From: a bacterium
GTDB lineage: Bacteria > Gemmatimonadota > Gemmatimonadetes > Longimicrobiales > RSA9
Assembly (NCBI GenBank): GCA_003242735.1
Contig: QGVH01000001.1
Span: 62,001 to 126,000, forward strand
Direction: 5' to 3'
Length of the DNA stretch: 64,000 nt
A program made the translations under genes and the position numbers. The notes under the pieces are model-generated. The model did not search any database. It had not been told where the DNA came from and saw only the letters and a list, made by a program, of their open reading frames with translations. Below, one piece after another: positions 16,672 to 25,063 of the stretch; position 1 is the first letter of the stretch, and each line of letters starts with the position of its first letter.

Positions 16672-16864
16672 TCGCAGCTTCGCGGAGGCCCCTCGCCCGC
16701 CTCGCACATCTCGCGGACGCGCCGCCCGCTTCGCATCCCGCGAGGGCCGCCGTCCGCCGCTCCGCGGATCCGCTGGCGGCCTCGATAGGGGCCGCCTTTC
16801 CACCCGTCGTCCGGTGTCGCCGGGAACGACCGTTCACGGGTCGGTGATCCTCTCCAGATCAAAC

Positions 16865-16895
16865 TTGACAACCCGGAGCTGACCCCGCTTACTAT
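16865..16895 (+). promoter_or_regulatory. Candidate sigma-70 promoter
   Basis: A perfect TTGACA (16865-16870) is followed after 19 bases by TACTAT (16890-16895). The spacer is two bases longer than ideal. It would give a leader of about 175 bases for the metalloprotease lipoprotein gene at 17078. It stands out as an AT-richer island in the gap. Confidence 0.55.
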
Positions 16896-17077
16896 GCCGT
16901 AGAGGGCTGCGCAGTACCCAGACACCAGCACCCCCGCTCGAGCAGTCGACAACCCGGAGGCCGGGTCAGGAGCCCGGCCAGATCAGCCATGCGCCCGTTC
17001 GCGCCGACGGCGAGAGCACGGCTGCGCGCGGAGCACAGGCGCTCCGCTTCACCACTCCACCGTTCCAGGAGGCCCGT

Positions 17078-18031
17078 ATGACGCGCAGACCCATCCTCAC
17101 CCTCGGCATCACGGCCTTCACCGTGCTCCTGGCCGCATGTCAGGATGAGACGTCGGCGCCCAAGCCGCCCGGCGTCCCGCGCTTCAGCGTCGAGGCCACG
17201 GAGGAATCTCCCGCCAAGCAGATCAGCCGTTTCCTGGACGAGACGAACGCCGCCCTCGCCGCCGCGGGCGCGAACATCCGCGCCGTGAAAGTCGAGTACA
17301 TCACCCACGCCGGCTCCCACGAGGCGGGCGCGGAGATCATCCAGAAAGACGTGGGCAACAAGCGCCTCGAGGAGGACTTCGTCCCGTTCGACCCGCGGCG
17401 GACCTGGAGCGGCCCGAACGGAGAGATCACGTACGCGATCGATCAGACGACCGACGCGGTCCCGCCGTCCGGCCTGCCGGCCAGCGAGACCACCGCGGCG
17501 ATCCAGCGCGCCATGGCGACCTGGGCCGCGGTCAAGTGCTCCGACCTGGAGCTCATCCAGAATCCGGACTTCGGGCTCGACATCGGCGTCCTGGCGTTCC
17601 AGCTCAGCGGCGGCCTGGTCGGCACCCCGTTCATCTTCGCGGACATCCATCACGCCGGCTGGCGCGACCTCGACTTCGCCGGCGGCACCCTCGCCGCGAC
17701 CGTCACCTTCGTGTTCGTCGACGAAGACGGCAACGTCACGGACATCAACGGCGACGGCAAGGACGACGTCGCGTTCCGCGAGATCTACTACGACCCGAGC
17801 TGGATCTGGAACATTGACGGCGACGTGGACGTCGAGACGATCGCGCTGCACGAGGCGGGGCACGGGCTCAGCCAGGCCCATTTCGGCAACATCATGATCA
17901 AGAACGACGGGACGCTGAAGGCCGCGCCGCGGGCGGTGATGAACGCCCTCTACTTCGAGCCGCTCCAGCAGCTTCAGGGCTCGGACAACGGCGGCCATTG
18001 CAGCATCTGGGCGAACTGGCCGCGGCGCTGA
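17078..18031 (+). CDS. Zinc metalloprotease lipoprotein (matrixin-like)
   Basis: This 317-residue protein has a lipobox TVLLAAC (Cys21). The catalytic zinc site HEAGHGLSQAH has His258, Glu259, His262 and His268, the HExxHxxxxxH pattern of metzincins, with serine at the position where matrixins have glycine. A Met-turn candidate lies at Met288 (RAVMNAL). Upstream, VDEDGNVTDINGDGKDD looks like a calcium-binding loop. It is probably anchored in the envelope and cleaves external or periplasmic protein. AGGAGG precedes the ATG at 17078. It is monocistronic, between a promoter and a strong hairpin. Confidence 0.85.
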   Translation: MTRRPILTLGITAFTVLLAACQDETSAPKPPGVPRFSVEATEESPAKQISRFLDETNAALAAAGANIRAVKVEYITHAGSHEAGAEIIQKDVGNKRLEEDFVPFDPRRTWSGPNGEITYAIDQTTDAVPPSGLPASETTAAIQRAMATWAAVKCSDLELIQNPDFGLDIGVLAFQLSGGLVGTPFIFADIHHAGWRDLDFAGGTLAATVTFVFVDEDGNVTDINGDGKDDVAFREIYYDPSWIWNIDGDVDVETIALHEAGHGLSQAHFGNIMIKNDGTLKAAPRAVMNALYFEPLQQLQGSDNGGHCSIWANWPRR

Positions 18032-18051
18032 GGCGCTCCACCCGCAAGACG

Positions 18052-18088
18052 GAGCGGGCCGGCGGTCTCCATGGCCGCCGGCCCGCTC
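18052..18088. terminator. Terminator hairpin, perfect 14-bp stem
   Basis: GAGCGGGCCGGCGG (18052-18065) pairs perfectly with CCGCCGGCCCGCTC (18075-18088). It lies between the metalloprotease gene and a convergent lipoprotein gene and shares its stem with the hairpin at 16638-16671. Confidence 0.7.
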
Positions 18089-18188
18089 TCGCGCGTGTAC
18101 GGTCCTCGTTCCTCGCCCAGACCGCCAGGACACAGGCTCCGCAGGCCTGATGATCCGCGCCGAGGCGTGGTCGCGGCCGCTACGCGCG

Positions 18189-18674
18189 TCAGAACCGCAC
18201 CGGTCTGAAGCGCCGCACCGTGAAGCGGATCTCGTCGTCCACCACGCGGCGCTCGAAGTCGATCTCGGCGAAGCGAGGATAGCCGTACCGGCTGTCGTAA
18301 TCGACGTCGATGTCGTCCGCGCGGCGGTTGATCGCGTCGCCGATCACCTCGAAGAGTCCGTCAATGGTTCGGTAGTACTGGAGGTGAGGCGTCGGCACGG
18401 GGCGGCCGTCGTCCGCGTAGACGACCTCGTACACGGCGCCGTTGCGGACCCAGACGATCACGGGCCGGTGGAGCTCCGCGCCGCAGAAACACTCCATCTC
18501 AAACTCGTATCGGTAATCCCTGGGCGCTTCACGCCGCCAGCGGTCGCGGGCCCGCTCCAGCTCACGGGCCGGCCTGTGGTCGGGGTCGTAGACGAACTCG
18601 CACGCGCCGACACCGAGGGCCAGGGCCGCCGCGAGGACGATCGGCCCGAGGCCCCGGGGAGCGAGACTCCTCAT
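18189..18674 (-). CDS. Small lipoprotein, DUF6174-like
   Basis: This 161-residue protein has a lipobox LALGVGAC. The mature part reads ARDRWRREAPRDYRYEFEMECFC, then VIVWVRNGAV and YRTIDGLFEVIGDAI, matching a family of small envelope proteins (DUF6174 type) in which W-x-DYxYxxxxxC starts the domain. Function is unknown. GGAGG precedes the ATG at 18674; the longer frame to 18707 lacks a site. Confidence 0.72.
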   Translation of the reverse strand: MRSLAPRGLGPIVLAAALALGVGACEFVYDPDHRPARELERARDRWRREAPRDYRYEFEMECFCGAELHRPVIVWVRNGAVYEVVYADDGRPVPTPHLQYYRTIDGLFEVIGDAINRRADDIDVDYDSRYGYPRFAEIDFERRVVDDEIRFTVRRFRPVRF

Positions 18675-18767
18675 CCTGCGCCTCCGGTGTTGCCGCGCGC
18701 CCCGCATCGGGCGCGCTCCTGCCGTTACAACGCGTCAGGGGCCTCGCGCGTCACGACGCGCCCGCCT

Positions 18768-19745
18768 TCAGCCGTCGTCGCCCGAGGCCCACTCCCTGTA
18801 CGCGGCAGCAACGCCTTCCCGGAAGGACGGGTATTGCGGCGTCCACCCCACCTCCGCGGCGCGCCGGCTCACGACCGCCTGGTCCAGGGCGAGGGCGTCC
18901 ACCACGGCTCCGCGGTGTTCTCGCGCCTCGGTCAGCGGAACGGCACGGGTGGCTCCGCCCGCGCCCGCGGCCTCGGATGCCAGCCGCGCCAGCTCCTTCA
19001 CGGGCAGCGGCGTGCCGTCCACGGCGTGGAAGATGCCCGTCGCCCGGCTCTCCGCGATGAGGCGGTACAGCCGCGCGTTGTCCCCTCGATAGACCAGGGA
19101 CCACCGGTTCTCCCCGTTGCCGACGTACGCGGCCGCGCCGTCCCGGGCGGCGGTCACGAAGAACTCGGCCAGGATCCCGCCGCGGCCGCCGTACACGATC
19201 CCCGGCCGCACGACCGCCGTGGCGAGATCCGGCCCCGCGGCTTCGAGCACCTTCTGCTCGCACTCTGCCCGCCACGCCACCAACTCGAACCCGGTGTCCG
19301 GCGGGCGCGACTCGTCCGCCGGCTCCATACCCGTGCGGCCCAGCGACCAGACGCCCGAGGTGTAGATCAGCATGGGAACCGGCTCGTCCTCGGCCCCGCG
19401 CTCGGCCCGCTCCTCGGCCCTGCGCCGCGCCGCGCTCAGCAGCGTGTCCACTGCCGCGGCGTCCAGCCGCGCCCGCGCCGTCGAAGGCTCGGCGGCCACG
19501 TGGATCAGCACATCGTAGCGCGCGGCGACGTCGCGGTAGCTGAGCGGGTCGCGCAGGTCGCCCACCACGGCGCGGGCGCCCAGCGCCTCGAGGTCGTCCG
19601 CGCGCTCCGCCCAGCGCGTCATCCCTGTCACCTCGTAACCCGCGCGCACGAACTCGCGCACGATGGCGCTCCCCACGTATCCCGTCGCGCCCGTCACGAA
19701 CACGCGCAGCCGCGCGCCCGTGCCGCCTCCGCCGCTGTTTCCCAT
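18768..19745 (-). CDS. NAD(P)-dependent epimerase/dehydratase family protein
   Basis: This 325-residue extended-SDR protein has the nucleotide motif VTGATGYVGSAI at about residues 15-26 and VVGDLRDP for cofactor discrimination. YTSGVWSLGRTG takes the place of the usual Ser/Tyr-x3-Lys active site, with no clear YxxxK, so it may be atypical or act as a reductase. VVRPGIVYGGRGG is the conserved substrate-binding strand. GGAGGGG precedes the ATG at 19745. No sugar-biosynthesis neighbours are present, so the substrate is unknown. Confidence 0.83.
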   Translation of the reverse strand: MGNSGGGGTGARLRVFVTGATGYVGSAIVREFVRAGYEVTGMTRWAERADDLEALGARAVVGDLRDPLSYRDVAARYDVLIHVAAEPSTARARLDAAAVDTLLSAARRRAEERAERGAEDEPVPMLIYTSGVWSLGRTGMEPADESRPPDTGFELVAWRAECEQKVLEAAGPDLATAVVRPGIVYGGRGGILAEFFVTAARDGAAAYVGNGENRWSLVYRGDNARLYRLIAESRATGIFHAVDGTPLPVKELARLASEAAGAGGATRAVPLTEAREHRGAVVDALALDQAVVSRRAAEVGWTPQYPSFREGVAAAYREWASGDDG

Positions 19746-20034
19746 CGATGCCCCTCCATTGATCCTGGTCCGCCGGGCGGCGCCAACGCCGCCCGGGCCG
19801 GAACGTATGCTGCGCCGGCGTGCCGCGACCACCCCGCGAGGTCGCAACGGCGCTGTCGCACACCGCCGCGTGCTCCGCTCGCCACGGCCGCGGCGGCGCA
19901 CCAGTGTACCGCTCTGCGGCCTGATGGTTGCACCATCAAGATGGACGTGGGAGGCGTGCTGCTGCGGCCGACGGGGACCTCGCCACCGCCGGCCGCACGC
20001 CGACGGATCCCGCCAAGGAAGGAGGGCGGTAGGG

Positions 20035-20652
20035 ATGGCGGACGTGCGAGTCCAACACAGGGAGCCCTCGGAACGCAGAGGGCCTTCCATCTGGCCGTGG
20101 ATCATCGGGTTGCTGGTGCTGGCGCTGTTGATCTGGGCCATCGCCGAAATGGTGGACACGGATGAGACCCGGGTCACAGGGGTCGAGGAGGTCGAGACCG
20201 GCCGGCAGGTCCCGCCCGCCGCCGTCCCGGCGCCGGGCACGGGGATGGGAGCGGTCACGATCCCGACGATCCTCGCGAACCCGACGGCCCACGTCGGGCA
20301 GCGGTTCAGCGGCGAGGTCCGGGTGGTGGAGACGGTCTCGGACCGCGGCATGTGGATCGAGCAGCAGGGCCAGCGGCTGTTCGCGATCACCACCGTCCTG
20401 TCCTCGGCCGAGCCCAAGCGGATCAACCCCGGCCAGATGCTGAGGATCACCGACGGGACGCTGCGCGACCCGAGCTACCTGCCCCAACTCCCGGGCGCGG
20501 CGCTCGACGCGCGCACGCGGCGCGTCGCCGAGGAGCAGCAGGTCTTCCTCGTCGTGGACGAGCAGAACATCGAGATCGCGCAGGCGGGGCAGGAGGCCCA
20601 GCAGGGCACGAGCGGGACGCAGACGACGCCGCAGCAGGGTACGCAGCGGTAA
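20035..20652 (+). CDS. Single-pass membrane protein with a periplasmic OB-like domain
   Basis: This 205-residue protein has one transmembrane helix (about 19-39, WPWIIGLLVLALLIWAIAEM). The exported domain contains TIPTILANPTAHVGQRFSG, VVETVSDRGMWIEQ and LRITDGTLRDP, a pattern resembling small OB-fold proteins, and ends in a Gln/Thr-rich tail. GGAAGGAGG lies before the ATG at 20035. Function is unknown; it is convergent with the GMC dehydrogenase gene. Confidence 0.7.
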   Translation: MADVRVQHREPSERRGPSIWPWIIGLLVLALLIWAIAEMVDTDETRVTGVEEVETGRQVPPAAVPAPGTGMGAVTIPTILANPTAHVGQRFSGEVRVVETVSDRGMWIEQQGQRLFAITTVLSSAEPKRINPGQMLRITDGTLRDPSYLPQLPGAALDARTRRVAEEQQVFLVVDEQNIEIAQAGQEAQQGTSGTQTTPQQGTQR

Positions 20653-20690
20653 GGCAGGGCAGAGCGAGGACGAGACGCACCGGGGGCCGG

Positions 20691-20775
20691 AAACGCTGCC
20701 TCGTCGAACAGCCGGGAGCGTGCCCTCCGTCGAGGCGCCAGCAACGCCCCCTCGTCGAGGAGCCGGGAGCGCGCC
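20691..20775. repeat. 33-bp imperfect direct repeat
   Basis: AACGC-n4-TCGTCGA-n2-AGCCGGGAGCG-n-GCC occurs at 20691-20723 and 20743-20775, with about 28 of 33 positions identical. The second copy forms part of the hairpin at 20758-20782. Confidence 0.6.
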
Positions 20776-20782
20776 GGCTCCT
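20758..20782. terminator. Hairpin at the GMC dehydrogenase 3' end
   Basis: AGGAGCCGG and CCGGCTCCT form a perfect 9-bp stem with a 7-base loop, placed between two convergent genes and touching the stop codon of the GMC gene. Confidence 0.5.
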
Positions 20783-22374
20783 CACGCCGCCCGCGCCGGG
20801 AACTCCTTCCCCACTTCCGCCGCGGTCCGCAGCGCGAGGGCGCAGTAGGTGAGCGTGGCGTCGGTGCAGCCGGCGGTCACGCACACCGGCGCGCCGGCAA
20901 TGAAGAGGTTCTCGTGGTCGTGCGTGCGGCCCCAGGGATCGCACACGCTCGTCGCGGGGTCGTCCCCCATGCGGCAGCCACCAGACGGATGGTCCTGCAG
21001 ATCATCGGCGCGCGTCTGCAGCACGCGCCCACCGCCGGCGCGCGCCATGTGCTCGAAGACGTTCCGGATGCACTCCTCCGTGTATGCGCGCAGCGCCCGT
21101 GACGCCTCGGAATCGCGGAACTCGATCCGCGGCAGCGGGTCGCCCCAGGGCGTGGTGCGCGCATGGTCGAGCGTCACGCCGCTCTCTCGCGCGGGCAGCA
21201 CGTCGTAGTACGAGCGCAGCCTCGCGACGCCGGTCTCCGTGCGGCGCCGCCAGTCCGCGAGCAGCTCGTCGCCCAGCAGCACACGGCCGTCTTCGCCGCG
21301 CAGCCGCGGCTCGCGGCCGTACGTGGACTCCCACACCTGCAGGTCGTGCCGTACGTACCGGTCCAGCGAGCCAGGCCGCATGAACCGCTTGCTGATCAGG
21401 CCGTGCTGCAGGCTCATGCCGGGGTACAGCTTCTCCGGCAGCTCGACGTACCCGTGCACGCTGCGGTGCCCGCCCATGTATCGGCCCACGAGGCCGGATG
21501 TGTTCGCCAGCCCGTTCGGGAAGCGTGGCTCGGCGGAGAGCAGGAGCAGGTAGGGCGTCCACAGGTATCCACCTGCGAGCACGAACACACGCGCGTGGAA
21601 CTCGACCCGCTCGTCCGGTGCGTCCACGTTCGCGCCGACGGCGTGGCTCACCCGCGTCGAGCCATGCTCGAGCACCAGCCGCCGCACGAACGTCCGCGTC
21701 ACGAGTTCCACGCGGCCTGCTTCCATGAGCGCGCGCCACGTGAAGTCCGGCGAGTACTTCGCGCCGGTCGGGCACACCGGCGCGCACGTGTCGTAGCGGC
21801 AGCACGCCGGCCGGCCCCGGTACGGCTGCGTCGCCTTGGCCGAGGGCTGGCTCCACAGCGGCACCTCCGCCGCTCCACCCCACCGACGGAGTTGCTCGAG
21901 GTTGTACGTCAGCGGCAGCGGCGGCAGCGGGTACGGCTTCGAGCGCGGATCCAGCTCAGGAGGTCCCTGCACACCCGCGACGCCGATCCGCTCCTCGGCC
22001 TCCTGGTAGAACGGGTCCAGGTCGTCGTACGTGATCGGCCAATCGTCGCCCACGCCGTACAGGGAGCGCAGTCGGAAGTCTTCCGGGCTGAAGCGCGGCG
22101 TTACGCCGCCCCAGCGCATGGCCTGCCCGCCCACCTGCATCGTCCGGCTCGCCATGCCCTCCACGGCGAGCCCCTCCACGTGGTCCCCTGGCCAGGGGTT
22201 CTCGCCGTAGGCGACGTAGCGCGCACGCCTCGCGGGGCGCTCCTCCAGCGGCGTGGCGGGGCCGCCCGCCTCGACCACGACGATCCGCGCGTCCCGCTCC
22301 TCCGCCAGCTTCTCCGCGACCATCGCGGCAGTGATGCCGGAGCCGATGATCAGGACATCGCTCTCGATGACCAT
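20782..22374 (-). CDS. GMC family FAD-dependent oxidoreductase (sugar dehydrogenase large subunit type)
   Basis: This 530-residue flavoprotein has the FAD dinucleotide motif LIIGSGITAAMVAEKL at about residues 8-23, GGQAMRWGGVTPRF in the flavin attachment region, and C-terminal HPSGGCRMGDDP and NLFIAGAPV characteristic of GMC enzymes. A cysteine-rich patch, CCRYDTCAPVCPTGAKY, resembles the iron-sulfur insertion of gluconate-2-dehydrogenase and fructose dehydrogenase large subunits. The small subunit is encoded just upstream, so a periplasmic two-subunit sugar or alcohol dehydrogenase is likely. The ATG at 22374 lacks a clear binding site. No cytochrome c subunit gene is adjacent. Confidence 0.9.
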   Translation of the reverse strand: MVIESDVLIIGSGITAAMVAEKLAEERDARIVVVEAGGPATPLEERPARRARYVAYGENPWPGDHVEGLAVEGMASRTMQVGGQAMRWGGVTPRFSPEDFRLRSLYGVGDDWPITYDDLDPFYQEAEERIGVAGVQGPPELDPRSKPYPLPPLPLTYNLEQLRRWGGAAEVPLWSQPSAKATQPYRGRPACCRYDTCAPVCPTGAKYSPDFTWRALMEAGRVELVTRTFVRRLVLEHGSTRVSHAVGANVDAPDERVEFHARVFVLAGGYLWTPYLLLLSAEPRFPNGLANTSGLVGRYMGGHRSVHGYVELPEKLYPGMSLQHGLISKRFMRPGSLDRYVRHDLQVWESTYGREPRLRGEDGRVLLGDELLADWRRRTETGVARLRSYYDVLPARESGVTLDHARTTPWGDPLPRIEFRDSEASRALRAYTEECIRNVFEHMARAGGGRVLQTRADDLQDHPSGGCRMGDDPATSVCDPWGRTHDHENLFIAGAPVCVTAGCTDATLTYCALALRTAAEVGKEFPARAA

Positions 22375-22463
22375 GCTCGTGTTGCCGCCGGAGCGACAGC
22401 AGCGCAGCGCGCTCCAGCGCTCACGCCGGTTCACTTCCCTCGATGACCGGACCACCCCGCCAC

Positions 22464-23069
22464 TCAGCCGTCGGGCTCCAGTTCGGCCGGCCGACCACGG
22501 GACGCAGACAGCGGCCGGCAGCTCAGCCGCCCGATCCGCGCGCCGTAGCAAAGGTCGGTGGCCGCCGGCGACGCATAGAAGAACGCCAGCAGCCCCACGG
22601 CCACATGCCGCGCCTCCGCGGGCGCGGGCAGCCCGCCCACCGCCTCCGCCTCGATCTGCCGCCGCACCAGCACCTGCCGCTCCGAGACGTCCAGCTCCGC
22701 GAAGCCGCGGCGATACCGCTGGCGGGACTCGAGCTCCAGCGCACGGAGCTGCGCGCTCCAACCCGGCACCGGGTCCGGCCCACCGTAGCGCAGCTCCGCC
22801 GCCCCGTGGCCGTGGTCCAGCTCCGCCACCGGCAGGTACCCCGCCGCCCACGCACGGAACTCGCGCACGACCTCGGCCACCCCTTCCACGCCCAGCTCGC
22901 CCGCGGGCAACACCGCCTCGGCCAGCGCGTTCACCAGCTCCGCCTCCAGCGGCTCCTGCGCGGACGTCTCACGCTGCGGCGTGGGCGCCCACGCCGCAGC
23001 GGGCAACGCCGCTGCAGGCATCACCGGTGCGAGCGTCTTGAGGAAGAGCCGGCGGGTCAGACCGGCCAT
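22464..23069 (-). CDS. Gluconate 2-dehydrogenase subunit 3 family protein, TAT-exported
   Basis: This 201-residue small subunit has a twin-arginine signal (TRRLFLKTLAP, residues 5-15) and an Ala-rich hydrophobic segment. The mature part has LNAL-type helices (LVNALAEAVLP), RRQIEAEAVG and FFYASPAATDLCYG, as in subunit 3 of membrane-bound sugar dehydrogenases, where it carries the folded large subunit across the membrane. It lies 89 bases upstream of the GMC gene in the same direction. A GAAGAGGC site precedes the ATG. Confidence 0.85.
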   Translation of the reverse strand: MAGLTRRLFLKTLAPVMPAAALPAAAWAPTPQRETSAQEPLEAELVNALAEAVLPAGELGVEGVAEVVREFRAWAAGYLPVAELDHGHGAAELRYGGPDPVPGWSAQLRALELESRQRYRRGFAELDVSERQVLVRRQIEAEAVGGLPAPAEARHVAVGLLAFFYASPAATDLCYGARIGRLSCRPLSASRGRPAELEPDG

Positions 23070-23298
23070 CTGCGCCTGCCTCTTCGAACGGGGTGATGTG
23101 GGAAGGTGTTTCTATGGTAGGACGAACGGGGGCCTCGACGCAACGGGTTCGCGGCTCACGGAACCGTGACACGGCACCCGATGCGGCGGGCCGGCGTGCC
23201 CCCCCACGACGCCGCACGGTCACCCGGCTCACCGATCGACGACGATCCGGACGCGGCGGCCGCGCAGGTGCCGCCGCCTCGACGCCGCGACCGCCGCC

Positions 23299-24117
23299 TC
23301 AACGCCGCACCGCGATGATCTCCAGCATGGCGGGCGTGACCATGAGCGTGTTCGGGTCGGACTCACGCTCCCTGAACGCGGCGAGGATCGCTTCGCCGCG
23401 CTCCGGCGTCAGCCGGCCCAGCGCGACCATGCGCTGCACGCCGTTCGGGACGAACGTGCCCGGCCACTGCCAGACGAAATCGGACGGCGGGACGATGTCG
23501 ATCATCGGCCTGAGCTCGCGGACCTCGAAGCCGAGCTCCACCAGCCAACGCGGCAGGGCGAGGCCGATGTCCGGGTCGCCACCGCTGTCGCGCCAGCTCT
23601 CGGTCACCACCCGGATCAGCTCGTCCAGCTCCGGCAGCCGCGGCGCGAGCTGCCACGTGGCGTAGTGGAAGTACTCGTGCATCACCACCACGCCGCCGGG
23701 CCGCACGGCGCGGCAGACGCGCTCCAGCAGGTCGCGCGGCCGCGTGACGAACGCGAAGACCCAGCGCGACCACACACCATCCACGCCCTCCGCCGGCAAC
23801 GGCGCCTCGTCCAGGTCCAGCTCGTGGATCTCGATGACGTCGCCGAGCCCACGCCGCATGCGGGCCGCGTCCAGGACATCCAGAAAACGACGGGACCGGT
23901 CCACGGCGATCACCCGCCCGGCCGGTCCCACGATCTCGGCGAGGTCGAGCGAGGCGTAGCCCGGTCCGCAACCGACGTCGAGGATCCGCTGCCCGACCGT
24001 GAAACCCGCGCGGCGCCACGCGTCCAGCATGCGCGGGCGCCAGACGCGGTGCTGCACACCTAGACGTGCGATCTCTTCATCGTGCGTGCCGAGCAGGTAC
24101 TCGCGTTCCTCCGCCAT
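23299..24117 (-). CDS. SAM-dependent methyltransferase
   Basis: This 272-residue class I methyltransferase has motif I ILDVGCGPGYASLDLAE (about residues 45-61), motif II VIAVDRS, an acidic loop ELDLDEAPLP, and a post-motif RAVRPGGVVVMHEY. The C-terminal half is predicted helical, with LPRWLVELGFEVREL. The substrate is not deducible; the overall pattern fits small-molecule methyltransferases of the UbiE/MPBQ type. It is separated by 19 bases from the lipoprotein gene upstream, so the two may be cotranscribed. Confidence 0.85.
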   Translation of the reverse strand: MAEEREYLLGTHDEEIARLGVQHRVWRPRMLDAWRRAGFTVGQRILDVGCGPGYASLDLAEIVGPAGRVIAVDRSRRFLDVLDAARMRRGLGDVIEIHELDLDEAPLPAEGVDGVWSRWVFAFVTRPRDLLERVCRAVRPGGVVVMHEYFHYATWQLAPRLPELDELIRVVTESWRDSGGDPDIGLALPRWLVELGFEVRELRPMIDIVPPSDFVWQWPGTFVPNGVQRMVALGRLTPERGEAILAAFRERESDPNTLMVTPAMLEIIAVRR

Positions 24118-24136
24118 CGATGCGCTCTAGCGAACG

Positions 24137-24754
24137 TCACGTCCAGGTGATCGTCCGCTCGATGGTATGCCCGCACGCCTCGCCCCGCAACGTGTGCCGC
24201 TTCGCGACGAGGTCGGTCACCTTCTCGAGATCGATGACGCAGCGGCCGCTCCGCCCGTCGCTGGTGCTCCACAGGAACGCGCCCTCGACGGTCTCCGTGA
24301 TCGGCTCCGTCGCCACGCCGCCCGAGAACGCCGCACGCGTCGCGAAGGCGATGGTCGGGTCCCCATCCACCGTGATGGTCACGTCCTCGTGCCGGAGCCC
24401 GCACTCCTCGTGCGTGAGCGAGCCCTCCGCCTCGTAGTCCAGCGACTTGTCCTCCTGGTCGTACGTGAGCGTCGCGTTCAGCGCGATCACGACCCGGCCG
24501 TCCACCGGGCACGGGTGCGAGCTCTTGTGCTCCACCGTGATCCTGCCCGGCGAGTCGCCCGCCAGGGACGTCGAGCGGCCCTCCAGAACGGTCGTGTGGT
24601 CGTCGACGTTCGCCTGCGCGATCGCGTCCACGATGACGAGGGCCTCTTCCCTCGTGAGCTGGTCGCCCTTCGCGCCGGCCGGGTCATCGGCATCGCCACA
24701 CGCGGCCAGCAGCGCGGCCGCCGCCATCGCGCCGATCGTCCCACGCTTCAGCAT
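24137..24754 (-). CDS. Lipoprotein of unknown function
   Basis: This 205-residue protein has a lipobox LLAAC (about residue 19) followed by GDADDPAG. The mature part is a beta-rich domain with four cysteines (HPCP, HEECGL, GRCVID, GEACGH) that could form two disulfides. GGAGGCAGGAG precedes the ATG at 24754. I recognise no family. Confidence 0.72.
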   Translation of the reverse strand: MLKRGTIGAMAAAALLAACGDADDPAGAKGDQLTREEALVIVDAIAQANVDDHTTVLEGRSTSLAGDSPGRITVEHKSSHPCPVDGRVVIALNATLTYDQEDKSLDYEAEGSLTHEECGLRHEDVTITVDGDPTIAFATRAAFSGGVATEPITETVEGAFLWSTSDGRSGRCVIDLEKVTDLVAKRHTLRGEACGHTIERTITWT

Positions 24755-25063
24755 CTCCTGCCTCCGGTTGGGGCGCCCCGACGCCGCGGAGCGCCGGTCC
24801 GATGCGCGCCGCCACGCATCCACTCCGTTGCGCGGCACCGTACCGGGGAGCGGGAATGCGTACCACCGGGAGGGGGCGCCGGGTTCCATCGGCGATCCGC
24901 ACCGCTCCTCGTCGCCCCGGGCGGAAACGGACCAGTTTGGAGGCCGACTGGCTTTTTGTGCCACGTCCACCCGCGATGCAACCATCCCCGGACGGGCGGC
25001 ATCTGATCCCGGCACAGGCTATTTGAAACCGACTTCACTCCACTCGACTCTGCACGGGCTTCG
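24755..25063. other. Divergent intergenic region lipoprotein / TonB receptor
   Basis: This gap of 309 bases should carry both divergent promoters. The only AT-richer patch is around 24950-24960 (GGCTTTTTGTG). I see no defined promoter, operator or RNA element. Confidence 0.4.

Larger units (their letters stand above)
16613..17077. other. Intergenic region before the metalloprotease gene
   Basis: The gap holds the S41 terminator, a candidate sigma-70 promoter at 16865-16895 and a transcribed leader of about 180 bases. GACAACCCGGAG occurs twice (near 16867 and 16948). No open reading frame is supported. Confidence 0.5.

Noticed and set aside
18150-20165. 671-residue plus-strand protein
   Set aside because: It runs antisense through the DUF6174-like and epimerase genes, both of which have motifs and ribosome sites on the minus strand.
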